Assembly (NCBI GenBank): GCA_949292185.1
Contig: CASEYP010000007.1
Location: 1-64,000 of the forward strand
DNA length: 64,000 nt
Source: an uncultured bacterium
Lineage (GTDB): Bacteria; Cyanobacteriota; Vampirovibrionia; Gastranaerophilales; Gastranaerophilaceae
Direction: 5' to 3'
The notes below the pieces were generated by a model. That model had not been told where the DNA came from. It ran no database searches and saw only the letters and a list, made by a program, of their open reading frames with translations. This document shows positions 1 through 9,400 of the stretch, one piece after another; position 1 is the stretch's first letter, and each line of letters opens with the position of its first letter. The position numbers were made by a program, and so were the translations under genes.

Positions 1-1152
1 ATCATTTTTATTTTTAATATCTTCTTCTGTCAAATCTACATAAACATCAGGAGTTATACCTTTTTTATGGATATCAGTACCATTTGGAGTTAAGTACTTT
101 TGGATAGTAATATTAACACCTGAATTATCAGGAAGTTTATTAATTTCTTGAACCAAACCTTTTCCAAAAGACTGAGTTCCAACTAAAACACCTCTTTTAT
201 TATCTTTGATTGCTCCTGAAAAGATTTCACTAGCAGAAGCTGAACCTTTATTCAATAGAACAACAACAGGTTTATTAGTAAGCACACCTCTTACAGCTTT
301 TGTAGTTTCCTTATATCCATCACGGTCTACAGTACTAACAATATCTCCGCCATTTAAAAACATATCAGATATATAAATTGCGTTACTTAATAATCCGCCA
401 GGATTTGAACGAAGATCGATAATAAAAGCTTTCTTATCCGGAGAATTTGTCAAAATATCAGAAAATTCTTTTGAAGCGTTTCTACTAATAAAAGAACTTA
501 ATCTAATATAACAAATATCCTTTGGCATATTGATGTTTTCAGGAACCTTTTGTGAAATAGATTTTATTTCAATTTCAGCACGAGTGATTGTATAAGTTTT
601 AGGTTCAGCATCACCACGTTTTACTAACAAAGTAACTTGAGTTCCTTCCTCACCTCTAATTTGATCAGCAGCTTTATCTACAGTAATACCTTTTGTACTT
701 TTACCGTCAATAGCCAAAATCTCATCATTAGCCATCAAACCTGCTTTTGCTGCCGGAGTATCTTCAATAGGTGCAATAACAGTTAATTTACCGTCTTTCA
801 CAGCTATTTGAATACCAATACCTTTTAGTGAACCTTTTATTGATCCTGTTTCTTCTGCAAAATCTTTAGGATTTAAAAATTTTGTATATGGATCATTTAA
901 ACTTGCAATCATTGTATCGATAGCTACATAAGCATCTTCATTTGTTTTAATAACATTATCGTATTTATGACGCCACTTGCCCCAATCTTGCTCATTATTT
1001 GTTTGGTCAACATATTTTGTATTAATTAAACGCCAAACACTATCGTACAATTCCACAGGAGTAGAAGCCTGAACATTTGACCTGATAACCCAGCCAAACA
1101 TTACAATGAATACTCCTAAAAATATAATGCTTTTCTTCATAAGTTTTCTCAT
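1..1152 (-). CDS. ctpA: Carboxyl-terminal processing protease (S41, CtpA family), C-terminus cut off by window edge
   Basis: Periplasmic serine protease of the S41 family that trims or degrades exported proteins. The visible 384 codons show, in order: a short basic N-terminus and one hydrophobic export/anchor segment, a helical region, a PDZ domain (GSLKGIGIQI to DEILAIDGKST) and the protease core. The catalytic serine lies in KGSASASEIFSGA and the catalytic lysine in SFGKGLVQ. The reading frame runs off the left edge after the ITPDVYVDL segment, so only the extreme C-terminus is missing. The start at 1152 is preceded by GGAGGTG (complement of 1161-1168); an internal ATG at 1140 is possible but has no such site. 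It lies upstream-facing of thymidine kinase on the same strand with a 150-base gap. Confidence 0.93.
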   Translation of the reverse strand, partial: MRKLMKKSIIFLGVFIVMFGWVIRSNVQASTPVELYDSVWRLINTKYVDQTNNEQDWGKWRHKYDNVIKTNEDAYVAIDTMIASLNDPYTKFLNPKDFAEETGSIKGSLKGIGIQIAVKDGKLTVIAPIEDTPAAKAGLMANDEILAIDGKSTKGITVDKAADQIRGEEGTQVTLLVKRGDAEPKTYTITRAEIEIKSISQKVPENINMPKDICYIRLSSFISRNASKEFSDILTNSPDKKAFIIDLRSNPGGLLSNAIYISDMFLNGGDIVSTVDRDGYKETTKAVRGVLTNKPVVVLLNKGSASASEIFSGAIKDNKRGVLVGTQSFGKGLVQEINKLPDNSGVNITIQKYLTPNGTDIHKKGITPDVYVDLTEEDIKNKND

Positions 1153-1305
1153 TCTTATCTACACCTCCAATAATCCCTTCTAGTAACTAGACGAAACTTT
1201 TAATAAAAAGTTTCCAAAATTTGAGATTATTACCGTGTTAATAATAACATATACAAACAAAAATGTGAAACTCCATATGAAGTATTCATTTATATAAAGT
1301 ATTCT

Positions 1306-1923
1306 CTAATCTTTATTAAACTGCAAAACTTTAAAACCTAGAACTTTCTGTTTATGTTTAACATCAGGTAATTCGTAGCACTTAATACATCTTGCTTCAT
1401 AAGTTTCATCTCCACCAATCATAATAAGAGGTGAACTTTTATCAGCAGGTTTACCATCAATTAAACGCTGAGTTCTTGTAGCATGCTCACAACCACATTT
1501 CATACATACAGCATGCAATTTATCAACTTTTGTTGCAATACACATCAATTCAGGCATAGATCCGAAAGGTTCAGCTTTAAAATCTAACTCTAAACCGGTT
1601 CCAATAACCTTCTTACCATCATTCATAAGTTGAGTTATAACTTTTACGATATTAGAATCAAAGAACTGTAATTCATCAATCGCTACAACCTGAGCGTCTT
1701 TAACAAAACTCATTATCTGAATAGAATGCTTAACTTTTATAGCATCCAACCATAAACCGCTTCGTGATTCAATATAATCACCTTTTGTTCTCGTATCAAC
1801 ATCCGGCGAAATTACAACAACTTTCTTTTTAGCAATAATACAGCGTCTTATTCTTCTCAAAAGCTCTTCAGTCTTGCCACAGCTCATTGGACCCGTAATT
1901 AATTCAAAACTATACCCATCCAT
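1306..1923 (-). CDS. tdk: Thymidine kinase (type II)
   Basis: Salvage enzyme that phosphorylates thymidine to dTMP with ATP in the cytosol. The 205-aa length is usual for the family. The P-loop GPMSCGKT spans residues 11-18, the DE pair of the Walker B/lasso region lies at 83-84 (DELQFFD), and two zinc pairs, C140/C143 and C179/C182, form the structural zinc site. The lasso/substrate region follows at EARCIKC. The start ATG is the only one near the P-loop. The gene stands alone between ctpA and a TrmB-type regulator, all on the minus strand. It suggests nucleoside uptake or recycling, consistent with the purine nucleoside phosphorylase found further on. Confidence 0.96.
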   Translation of the reverse strand: MDGYSFELITGPMSCGKTEELLRRIRRCIIAKKKVVVISPDVDTRTKGDYIESRSGLWLDAIKVKHSIQIMSFVKDAQVVAIDELQFFDSNIVKVITQLMNDGKKVIGTGLELDFKAEPFGSMPELMCIATKVDKLHAVCMKCGCEHATRTQRLIDGKPADKSSPLIMIGGDETYEARCIKCYELPDVKHKQKVLGFKVLQFNKD

Positions 1924-2010
1924 CTTCTATCAACTTCTCCCAAAATACATGTTTTATATAGTTCAATTATAAATCTTAATTTGAAATATTAAAAGAAAAA
2001 TTTGTAAAAG

Positions 2011-2811
2011 TTAAAACTTTTTGTAACATGAATCTTTATCACTAATTTTATCCTTAAGCTTTTTAAACCCTGCGCCATAAAAATATCTAAGCTGTTCAGG
2101 GAAATGCTCATAAACATCTAAAAGATACATTTCATGCATAATATATTCTTTTAAAAGAAACGCTATATCTTCATTTTTAGACCAAATAATCCTATGTTCA
2201 ATCCTACCAAACACAGTTTCACAACTGTCAGCGCAAAGATATAAAAGTCTTCCGCCAATACTACGTTCAACATCTCTTGCGCCTAAATGAGAATAAACAA
2301 GCCCATAGACAGTTTTCAAATTATCATACCCGACTATTTTGATATTAACACCCCTATCATAAGCTTGTGCTATTTCTTTTTCCAAACGACTATAATCAGC
2401 AGCCCAAAGAAGCATAAATATGGAATGCTTAGCATTATTAATAACTTCTTTTATCTTATCAATAGCCACATCATACCCGGAAATAGTATGTATAGGCTCA
2501 TTATAATCATCCTTAACATCAGGAAGCTTCTTTTCTAAATAATCAATAGTAGAATTTATTTTTCGTTTAAAACGTTGTGTAAGCTCCTTAGGTGAAATTG
2601 GACTATAAGTCTGAGGTTTACTATCATTTGAAAACACAAATCCTGAATTAACCAAAGATTTCAAAGTATCATAAGCCCTAGATTGTGGGATATCAGCAAC
2701 CTGAGAAACTTCATATCCTGTAGCCGGATACTTTTTCAACAATGCTAAATATACCTTAGCCTCATAAGAATTAAATCCCAAACTCTTTAAATTTTCTATC
2801 AGCTCGTCCAT
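2011..2811 (-). CDS. TrmB-family transcriptional regulator
   Basis: Predicted DNA-binding regulator of the TrmB type. The N-terminal winged helix-turn-helix begins MDELIENLKSLGFNSYEAKVY, the classic TrmB opening, and continues through the recognition region IPQSRAYDTLKSL. Residues from about 110 onward form the PLD-like effector-binding domain (HSIFMLLWAADYSRLE, then an IKIVGYD segment). In archaea and some bacteria such proteins sense sugars; here the ligand is unknown. The frame could be extended 12 codons to a TTG at 2847, but the ATG at 2811 fits the family. Neither start has a clear ribosome-binding site. No sugar operon adjoins it: the neighbours are tdk and a large orphan gene reading away. 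Confidence 0.85.
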   Translation of the reverse strand: MDELIENLKSLGFNSYEAKVYLALLKKYPATGYEVSQVADIPQSRAYDTLKSLVNSGFVFSNDSKPQTYSPISPKELTQRFKRKINSTIDYLEKKLPDVKDDYNEPIHTISGYDVAIDKIKEVINNAKHSIFMLLWAADYSRLEKEIAQAYDRGVNIKIVGYDNLKTVYGLVYSHLGARDVERSIGGRLLYLCADSCETVFGRIEHRIIWSKNEDIAFLLKEYIMHEMYLLDVYEHFPEQLRYFYGAGFKKLKDKISDKDSCYKKF

Positions 2812-3232
2812 GACAACGATTTTAGCAGAATTCAACTTATGATGCAATTAAATAGCTAATGTTAACTTTTGTAACTGAGCAAAACGCTTATTATTCTTAC
2901 CTTTCCAGAATTTACTAAAAAAATTTTCAAATTATATTAAAGAAAAAACTACAAAATTCCGATATTACGAATATACAAGGTAGAACTGTACATTTACGTG
3001 TAGAAAGGTCAAAATGTATCACATAAAAGTTAGAGGTAAGCCTTCATAATCTAATATGAAAAGTTGTCACTTAACAAAACTTAACATCTGAAAACCTACA
3101 ATATATCTATATTTTAGATATTAAGTATATACAAAGTAAATATTTTTTGTAAATTTCAGATCAAAAAAAACGTTTATAAAGACATAGTGAAATTAAATAC
3201 AAGTTTCTATAAGAAAAGAAAGGACAAGAAAA
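2812..3232. other. Long non-coding gap between TrmB regulator and the 691-aa orphan gene
   Basis: About 420 AT-rich bases between divergently oriented genes. I see no convincing ORF, tRNA or strong hairpin. It must hold the promoters of both flanking genes. A TTGTCA at 3064-3069 and several A/T-rich -10-like hexamers (for example TACAAT near 3098) are present, but no pair has convincing spacing. The plus-strand gene has a good AAAGGA ribosome-binding site just before its ATG. Confidence 0.4.
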
Positions 3233-5308
3233 ATGGACCCAATCAGTGTGAATGGCGTAACGCTTAAGAGCGTTGAAGATGTGCAGGCCGCTTTAAAAGC
3301 TGGAAAAATCAATGAAGCTCAAGCAAAAGCTTTTACTCCGTTATTTCAGGCAAAAGAAAACGATCCTGCAGTGGAAACAAAAGTTGAGCACAAAGAAGAT
3401 CAACCTTTAACAGAAGAACAAAAAGCTGCAAAAAATGATGCAAGACAAAAAGAACTTGCAGATATTGCTGCGATGAAAGAAAAATCAAAAAGTGCATCAG
3501 ATGCTGGTCGATTTGCAACCAACACAGACACCTTAGCAAAACAACAAGAACAATATAATACAAAAGAAAAAGCAATAGAATATTTTGATTTAGACGGAAC
3601 TCGAAAAGAAAGACGAGCAGCTAAAAAGATTGCAAAAGCTGCAAATCAAAATATTGAAAGCATGAAAGCATTTGATTCATTAGAAAAAGTTTATACAAAT
3701 AAAGAAGAATACAAAAAAGCAGTTGCAAAAGCTAAAGATGATGGAACTTGGGATAAAGACAATCCTAAATACACATTACTTGATGGCAAAGCTTTAGAAG
3801 GTGCAAAACATCTTCAACAAGAAGCTGCGAAGAAAACAGAAGCTGCATTAAAATCATATAAAATGAATGAACAAATATACAATAATGCAGCAACACCTGA
3901 AGATAAAGCAGCTGCATTTGAAATTATGAAACAAGCAGCAACAGAAATAAACGATAACTACTTAGCATCACAAATGTTTGATAAAGACGGAAACGTTAAT
4001 ACTGAAGCATATCAAAAAGCAATGTTACAATATGCAGGTTCAGACTTCAAAGGTAACATTGATGAAAGAAAAGTATTAGCAAAAGATGCTGATGTTAAGA
4101 AACGTCACACAGATAACATGTTAGAAGCTGCAGGCTTAGATGCTGAAAAAGATTATACTTGGGCAATGAGAGCCGGAGTATTAGCATTAGGTCTAGGAGC
4201 TGGAGCTGGTTTACCGGCATTATTAGGCGGAGGTGCAACAGCAACAGCAGTAGCAAATGCAGTAGCATCAGCAACAGCATCAGCTACATCATCAGCTACA
4301 GCAACTATTGATATTAATATTCCTAACCCAGGTGGTGGCGGATACCTTGGTCAAGTTACCACAACTGTTGAAAACACCGTAACTACAACAGTTACAAGTA
4401 CCGCAACAGATGTGGCTACAAAATCACTTGGCGCAGGAACAAGAGCATTAAATGGCTTATTAGGTGCAGCAATTCCAAGTATTATCGCAGCACTTGCTGT
4501 TAAAGATAATGGCGGAAAAGATGTATTCAATGGTGCCGCAGTAATGGATGTATTAGAAAATCCTGATCAAGTAAAAGGCAGACAAAATAAAGTCTTAATG
4601 AACAAAATTGCAGACATGGATATCACCGGCGATCCGGTCAGAGATAAAACTATTAAAGCTGCAATCTTAACAGAAGCAATGAGTGATAAAACTGGTAAAA
4701 AAGTCAACACAAGAGAATTGACAGCAGCTTTTGCAGCAGCTTCAGAATTAAAAGATCATCCTGAACTTCTTAAACTAAACACTACAGAAGCTACATCAAC
4801 TCCAGAAACATCAACTCCTGCAACTTCAACTCCTGAAACATCAACTCCTGCAACTTCAACTCCTGAAGATTGCTATAATGTTCAAGAAAAAGACATCTAT
4901 AAAACAATAAAAGTTCCACAATATAGAACAGGTTCATACTATATATCATTCGGTTACGTAAACGAAGACGGTTCTAACTTATCAGAATCTGATAGAAGAG
5001 CTCTACAAAAAGAACTTTCTAAACAAGAAAACCGTATCGGTGAAGTTAGATCAAACGGCAGACGTACAGGTATCCAAATGAAAGATGACATCGAACTACC
5101 TAACGGTAAAAAAGTTAAAGTTGCTGACGATGCATACGCCAGAATCATGAAACAACCGGCTCATGGTGGTGGTAGAGATGCAAAATACAATACAGAACGT
5201 AACGGCAACCGTATGAGAGCAGTTGATTGTCAAACAGGAAAGCCATTAACAGGTTGGATGACACCTGATGCATTCGCAGACTGGGAGGCAAAACGTAACG
5301 CAAAATAG
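3233..5308 (+). CDS. Large orphan protein: Ala/Lys-rich, Gly/Ala hydrophobic core, Thr-Pro repeat
   Basis: No family recognised. The 691-aa product has no signal peptide. In order: a charged, helical Ala/Lys/Glu region with coiled-coil character (about 1-310); a Gly/Ala-rich hydrophobic stretch (about 314-333); a Ser/Thr/Ala-rich segment with VTTTVENTVTTTV (about 335-400); a second hydrophobic helix (about 403-424); a charged helical region; a five-unit TSTPE/TSTPA repeat (521-545); and a basic C-terminal domain with two cysteines. Two hydrophobic helices inside a soluble helical protein recall secreted pore-formers or type III translocators, but that is inference. The start has AAAGGA nine bases upstream. 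A strong terminator follows at 5335-5366, so it is transcribed as a single gene. Confidence 0.8.
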   Translation: MDPISVNGVTLKSVEDVQAALKAGKINEAQAKAFTPLFQAKENDPAVETKVEHKEDQPLTEEQKAAKNDARQKELADIAAMKEKSKSASDAGRFATNTDTLAKQQEQYNTKEKAIEYFDLDGTRKERRAAKKIAKAANQNIESMKAFDSLEKVYTNKEEYKKAVAKAKDDGTWDKDNPKYTLLDGKALEGAKHLQQEAAKKTEAALKSYKMNEQIYNNAATPEDKAAAFEIMKQAATEINDNYLASQMFDKDGNVNTEAYQKAMLQYAGSDFKGNIDERKVLAKDADVKKRHTDNMLEAAGLDAEKDYTWAMRAGVLALGLGAGAGLPALLGGGATATAVANAVASATASATSSATATIDINIPNPGGGGYLGQVTTTVENTVTTTVTSTATDVATKSLGAGTRALNGLLGAAIPSIIAALAVKDNGGKDVFNGAAVMDVLENPDQVKGRQNKVLMNKIADMDITGDPVRDKTIKAAILTEAMSDKTGKKVNTRELTAAFAAASELKDHPELLKLNTTEATSTPETSTPATSTPETSTPATSTPEDCYNVQEKDIYKTIKVPQYRTGSYYISFGYVNEDGSNLSESDRRALQKELSKQENRIGEVRSNGRRTGIQMKDDIELPNGKKVKVADDAYARIMKQPAHGGGRDAKYNTERNGNRMRAVDCQTGKPLTGWMTPDAFADWEAKRNAK
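4793..4867 (+). repeat. Five tandem 15-base units encoding TSTPE/TSTPA
   Basis: Five contiguous 15-base units (4793, 4808, 4823, 4838, 4853) of the form ACATCAACTCCTGAA, alternating a GAA and a GCA last codon, so the true period may be 30 bases. It encodes a Thr/Pro/Ser linker in the orphan 691-aa protein. Copy number could vary by slippage. Confidence 0.9.
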
Positions 5309-5334
5309 TTAAATAAATAATATATTAGTCAAAA

Positions 5335-5366
5335 GGACCTTCGGCAATCGTCGAAGGTCTTTTTTT
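5335..5366 (+). terminator. Rho-independent terminator of the 691-aa orphan gene
   Basis: The 8-bp stem GACCTTCG (5336-5343) pairs with CGAAGGTC (5352-5359), followed by a run of seven T. It overlaps the last bases of ispE, which converges from the other strand; in that direction the U-tract is weak. Confidence 0.9.
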
Positions 5367-6168
5367 ATATTACTTTAACTCCCTCTTTTATTGTTTTCAA
5401 ACCATTCTTAACCCAATATCCATTTTCATTTTTAAAACTCTCAGTCAATGAAAAATATGTTGACCCTGAACCTGTCATCATAGAATTTGGATATTTAGTT
5501 TTGATATATTGTAACTGCTCATAATCATCAATTACAGCCCATTCTAAATCATTTTTATAATCATCACGTCCAAGTTTTCCTGATGTAAATTTTTTAGAAA
5601 ATTTAGTATAAGCTTCTTTTGCGGAAATTCCAAAATCCAAAGGTTTAATCAAATTGACATCAAAAGCTTTATAATCAAGAGGCTCCAAAATTTCACCTCG
5701 GCCTGTTGTTTTTACACAACCGCCCATCAAGCAAAAATTCAAATCAGAACCAAGCTTTGCACATAATTTATGTAATTCTTTTTCTGAAAATACTTCATCA
5801 AACAACTTATTCAAGCCATAAATCATGCCTGCAGCATCAGTACTTCCTCCAGCTAATCCTGCTGCAACAGGAATATTTTTTTCTATATAAACTTCAATTT
5901 TATATCCTGATAATTTACTTTCATCTAAAAATAATTTTGCAGCCTTATAAACAAGATTTGTTTTGTCATAGGGAATTTCATTGCTGTTTCCGCTCAACAC
6001 AATTTCATCTTCTGTAGAATCACAAATCGATATTGTCAAATAATCAAACAAATCTATAGCTTGCATAACACTTTCTATATTATGAAACCCATCTTCTCGC
6101 TTATTTATAACCTTTAAATTTAAATTAATTTTTGCAGGACATTGAATTTTTACTGAATTATTTTTCAT
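5365..6168 (-). CDS. ispE: 4-diphosphocytidyl-2-C-methyl-D-erythritol kinase
   Basis: GHMP-family kinase of the MEP isoprenoid pathway that phosphorylates CDP-methylerythritol. The start PAKINLNL matches the family N-terminus with its catalytic lysine. The glycine-rich ATP loop PVAAGLAGGSTDAA lies at about residues 100-113, and GSDLNF carries the usual catalytic aspartate. At 267 aa it is slightly shorter than enterobacterial IspE. Its first codons overlap the end of rsmA by 11 bases, giving an rsmA-ispE operon with probable translational coupling, a pairing seen in many bacteria. It shows that isoprenoids are made by the MEP rather than the mevalonate route. Confidence 0.96.
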   Translation of the reverse strand: MKNNSVKIQCPAKINLNLKVINKREDGFHNIESVMQAIDLFDYLTISICDSTEDEIVLSGNSNEIPYDKTNLVYKAAKLFLDESKLSGYKIEVYIEKNIPVAAGLAGGSTDAAGMIYGLNKLFDEVFSEKELHKLCAKLGSDLNFCLMGGCVKTTGRGEILEPLDYKAFDVNLIKPLDFGISAKEAYTKFSKKFTSGKLGRDDYKNDLEWAVIDDYEQLQYIKTKYPNSMMTGSGSTYFSLTESFKNENGYWVKNGLKTIKEGVKVI

Positions 6169-7000
6169 ACTTTAATAATTCCTCAGACAACCTTCCAAAA
6201 TCTTCAATAGATAATTTTTCGCCTCTTGTATTTTGGTCAAAACCTAAATTTGCCATTGCTTTTTCAATATTTTCTTTTAAAAATCCTGCGCTTAAAAGAC
6301 AGTTTTTAATATTTTTTCTACGCTGAGCAAAAGATGCTTTAATTGTTCTTCTAAAAAATGAATAATCAGATAATTCTAAACGTGGAGACTTTCTAACGTC
6401 CAGTTTAACCAAAGCAGAATTAACTTTAGGTGCCGGATAAAAGCATTTTCTACCAACCAATCTTAGAATTTTAACATCAGCCCAAAACTGAGATAATATT
6501 GTTAATAGTCCGTACTGTTTATTTGGCGAATTTTCATCAGCAGTCATTCTTCTTGCAACTTCTTCCTGAACCATCAAAATTATATCTTTAATTTTATTTC
6601 TGTTTTTATTATTCAAATCATCAATTTCACCCAATAAAAGAGCAATAATCGGACTTGTAATATAGTAAGGAATATTTGCAACAACTTTAAATTCACCATC
6701 ACATAAAGTTGATAAATCTGTTTTTAAAATATCTTGATGAATAATCTCCAAATTCGGAGCATTTAATTTCTTTAATTCTTTTACAGCTTCTTCGTCCAAT
6801 TCTATTGCAATGACCTTTTTGGCATACTTCACAAGCTGTTCTGTTACAAATCCCACCCCTGGACCAATTTCAACTATCGTATCATCTGGCGAAATATTTG
6901 CATACTCAATAATGTCTTGTATAACTTCGCCATCAACAAGAAAATTTTGTCCCAGACGTTTTTTAGTTCTAAAAAATTTTGCGCGTTCAAAATAATTCAT
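6158..7000 (-). CDS. rsmA: 16S rRNA (adenine1518/1519-N6) dimethyltransferase
   Basis: KsgA/RsmA dimethylates two adjacent adenines near the 3' end of 16S rRNA using S-adenosylmethionine. Visible motifs are RLGQNFLVD at the N-terminus, the SAM-binding IVEIGPGVGFVTEQL, the acidic IAIELDEEAV, and the catalytic NIPYYITSPI. The C-terminal domain ends FGRLSEELLKYEK. I chose the ATG at 7000 (280 aa); an in-frame GTG seven codons upstream gives a non-homologous extension. It overlaps ispE by 11 bases. The divergent gene gshA begins 174 bases away. Confidence 0.96.
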   Translation of the reverse strand: MNYFERAKFFRTKKRLGQNFLVDGEVIQDIIEYANISPDDTIVEIGPGVGFVTEQLVKYAKKVIAIELDEEAVKELKKLNAPNLEIIHQDILKTDLSTLCDGEFKVVANIPYYITSPIIALLLGEIDDLNNKNRNKIKDIILMVQEEVARRMTADENSPNKQYGLLTILSQFWADVKILRLVGRKCFYPAPKVNSALVKLDVRKSPRLELSDYSFFRRTIKASFAQRRKNIKNCLLSAGFLKENIEKAMANLGFDQNTRGEKLSIEDFGRLSEELLKYEK

Positions 7001-7142
7001 CTTAGATAAATAATAACACACATAAAGCCAAAGTGATAATTAAAAATTTACAAAATACTTCAAAATAAAAGGCCATAAGCATTAAATACATTTACCCCTC
7101 ATGGGTATATATAAAAAAATTGTTCTTTGATATTTTTAAAGA

Positions 7143-7151
7143 TGTTATAAT
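7143..7151 (+). promoter_or_regulatory. Extended -10 promoter element of gshA
   Basis: TGT followed by TATAAT (7146-7151), 22 bases before the gshA ATG. TTGTTC at 7120-7125 would be 20 bases upstream, too far for a good -35, so the TGn extension probably supplies the strength. A TACCC/GGGTA inverted repeat lies at 7093-7107. Confidence 0.6.
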
Positions 7152-7173
7152 AAAAAACAAAAAAGGGGCAAGC

Positions 7174-8499
7174 ATGTTAAGACTTGAGGAAAAACTAGAA
7201 AAATCAGACATACTAAAACTCTACACAAAAGGTTATACTAAACCTGAAGATTTCAAAATCGGTATAGAATACGAAAGATTACCAATAAATTCTAACACAT
7301 TTAAAAATGTAGATTATTGGGGTGATTTTGGCGTAAAAAATTTACTGGAAACTTTTGCTCAAGAAGAAACATGGGATTATATAACAGATAATAAAAATAT
7401 TATAGGTTTAAAACATAAACACGATACCCTAACCTTAGAACCAGGGTGCCAAGTAGAAATAAGTGCAAAACCTGAAAGAACAATCTTTGAACTTAAACAC
7501 AAAATTGAAAATATAAATGCACTTCTAAAACCTATTACAGACCACAAAAATATTAAACTTATAAATTATGGAGTATCTCCGCTAATAACAAATAAAGCCA
7601 TAAATTTAATTCCTAAAAAGCGTTATAGAATAATGGCGAAATATCTTTGGGGTATTTTATCAGATGTAATGATGAGAGAAACTGCAGGAATACAATGCTG
7701 CATAGATTTTCAATCAGAAGAAGATGCTATTAAAAAATTTACACTTGCAAATAAATTATCACCATTTATGACTGCAATGTTTGCAAATTCACCGATAAGA
7801 GGAGGAGTAGATACAGGCTATAAATCATTTAGAGCCCTAAGCTGGTTAAATACAGATAATGACAGATGCGGCTTCTGCGGAAATTTAAATAATGATTTTT
7901 CTTTTGAAAAATACATAGAATGTGTTATCAAAACGCCTATTATTTTTATACAAAAGAACAATCTGGCATTTGAAATAAATGGTGCTATAAACTTTGAAGA
8001 ATATATGGAAAATGGCTTTGAAGGAGCACAAGCCACCTTAGAAGATTATGAACTTCAAGCAAATTTATATTTTCCTGAAGTCAGAATGCGAAACTTTATA
8101 GAAATTCGAAACCACGACTGCGTTGGCGGAGATTTGAAATATGCAATTCTTGCAATTTATAAAGGAATTCTTTATAACAATCAAGCAATAGATGAATGTG
8201 AGGAATTATTCAAAACCCTTAAATCTAAAGATTTTGAAGAACTACGATATACTGTCCCGAAAAACGCACTTCAAACAAAAATCCAAAAGGCAAAAGTTCT
8301 AGACTACGCAAAAGAGATAATTTCGATTGCCGAAAAATCATTAAAAACAGAACAAACCGGAGAAGAATTATTTTTAGATTCTATAAAAGAATACACCTTT
8401 AAAGGCTTAACTCCTGCAGATGTTATTCTAAAAAATTGGAACGGCTGCTGGAATAAAAATATGAAAAAACTAATTAATTATTTATCAGAATTTAACTAG
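7174..8499 (+). CDS. gshA: Glutamate-cysteine ligase (GCS2 family)
   Basis: ATP-dependent ligase joining glutamate and cysteine, the first step of glutathione (or a related thiol) synthesis. It resembles the plant/alphaproteobacterial GCS2 type: IGIEYERLPI near residue 30, LEPGCQVEISAKPE, then MMRETAGIQCCIDF and EVRMRNFIEIRNHD for ATP/metal binding. The length, 441 aa from this start, suits the family. I reject an in-frame TTG at 7120 because the ATG at 7174 has AAGGGG nine bases upstream. No glutathione synthetase lies nearby, so the cell may stop at gamma-glutamylcysteine or encode gshB elsewhere. The last codons overlap the convergent CDF gene by 8 bases. Confidence 0.82.
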   Translation: MLRLEEKLEKSDILKLYTKGYTKPEDFKIGIEYERLPINSNTFKNVDYWGDFGVKNLLETFAQEETWDYITDNKNIIGLKHKHDTLTLEPGCQVEISAKPERTIFELKHKIENINALLKPITDHKNIKLINYGVSPLITNKAINLIPKKRYRIMAKYLWGILSDVMMRETAGIQCCIDFQSEEDAIKKFTLANKLSPFMTAMFANSPIRGGVDTGYKSFRALSWLNTDNDRCGFCGNLNNDFSFEKYIECVIKTPIIFIQKNNLAFEINGAINFEEYMENGFEGAQATLEDYELQANLYFPEVRMRNFIEIRNHDCVGGDLKYAILAIYKGILYNNQAIDECEELFKTLKSKDFEELRYTVPKNALQTKIQKAKVLDYAKEIISIAEKSLKTEQTGEELFLDSIKEYTFKGLTPADVILKNWNGCWNKNMKKLINYLSEFN

Positions 8500-9391
8500 C
8501 TTTTTTCGCACACTCCTCACATTTTTCAGGTTCCAAATGGATACTTGCTGAAATTTCGCCAAATTTTTGAGCCATCTGATGTTCAATAGAATCGCATATA
8601 TTATGGCAATCATATATTGTCATATCTTTTTTGAACAATAAAGTTACCTCAACATTCTTTTGAGAACCTAATCTACGTGCTTTTAAATTTTTATAATCAA
8701 CAATTCCATTACCCTTAAATGAATCTAAAAAGTTACGAATTTCATCCATATCAGATTTTGGAAGAGAACAATCTAACAAATTATCCATAGTGGTTTTTGA
8801 AATATCAAACCCAGCCTTGAAAATAATTACAGCAACAATAATTGCTATCACCGGGTCCAAAATATAAATTCCGGTCAACTTAATTAAAAGTAAGCCTGCA
8901 AAAACTCCAAATGCTGAAATTACATCAGTTCTTAAATGCTCAGCATCCGCAAACAATGCAACAGATTCAGATTTTTTTGCAACTCTAAAAAGTATAGAAC
9001 TTACAATAATATTTACAACAACCGAAATACCCATAACAAGCATACCTAAAGTTGTATCAATTTCAAGATTTCCACCGATAAAAATCTTTTTAACAGCTTC
9101 ATATATAATGTATAAAGCTGCAAATATAATCAAACCGCCTTCAATAAATCCTGACATATCTTCATATTTGCCGTGTCCAAACGGGTGTTTGCTATCTGCA
9201 GGTTCGGCTGATTTTATAACAGAGAAAAATGTAATAACTGATGCTAAAAAATCACTCAATGAGTGAATAGCTTCTGAAATAATACTTATACTGCCAGTCA
9301 TAACTCCAACTATTAATTTCAAAATTATTATAAATGAATTTGAAATAATAGATAAAGTCGCTGCAGATTTTTTACTAGTCATAATATCCAT
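8492..9391 (-). CDS. Cation diffusion facilitator (CDF) metal exporter
   Basis: Inner-membrane Zn/Fe/Mn:proton antiporter of the FieF/CzcD type. Six membrane helices are visible, with the first metal-site motif SEAIHSLSDFLAS in helix 2, the conserved HPFGHGKYE loop and FADAEHLRTDVISAFG in helix 5, followed by a cytoplasmic domain with HNICDSIE and HLEPEKCEECAKK. The metal cannot be assigned; the C-terminal CxxC tail adds a possible binding site. I chose the ATG at 9391 (299 aa). It is nine bases downstream of a strong extended -10 (9401-9409) with no Shine-Dalgarno, so the mRNA is probably leaderless. Translation could also begin at the ATG three codons on. Confidence 0.92.
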   Translation of the reverse strand: MDIMTSKKSAATLSIISNSFIIILKLIVGVMTGSISIISEAIHSLSDFLASVITFFSVIKSAEPADSKHPFGHGKYEDMSGFIEGGLIIFAALYIIYEAVKKIFIGGNLEIDTTLGMLVMGISVVVNIIVSSILFRVAKKSESVALFADAEHLRTDVISAFGVFAGLLLIKLTGIYILDPVIAIIVAVIIFKAGFDISKTTMDNLLDCSLPKSDMDEIRNFLDSFKGNGIVDYKNLKARRLGSQKNVEVTLLFKKDMTIYDCHNICDSIEHQMAQKFGEISASIHLEPEKCEECAKKAS

Positions 9392-9400
9392 AACAACACA

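Noticed and set aside
4793-4867. CRISPR array
   Set aside because: The repeats are 15 bases, contiguous, in frame and code for a Thr-Pro linker; there are no spacers.
7093-7107. TACCC/GGGTA inverted repeat as a riboswitch
   Set aside because: Five-base arms upstream of the gshA -10, so not even transcribed with gshA; at most an operator.
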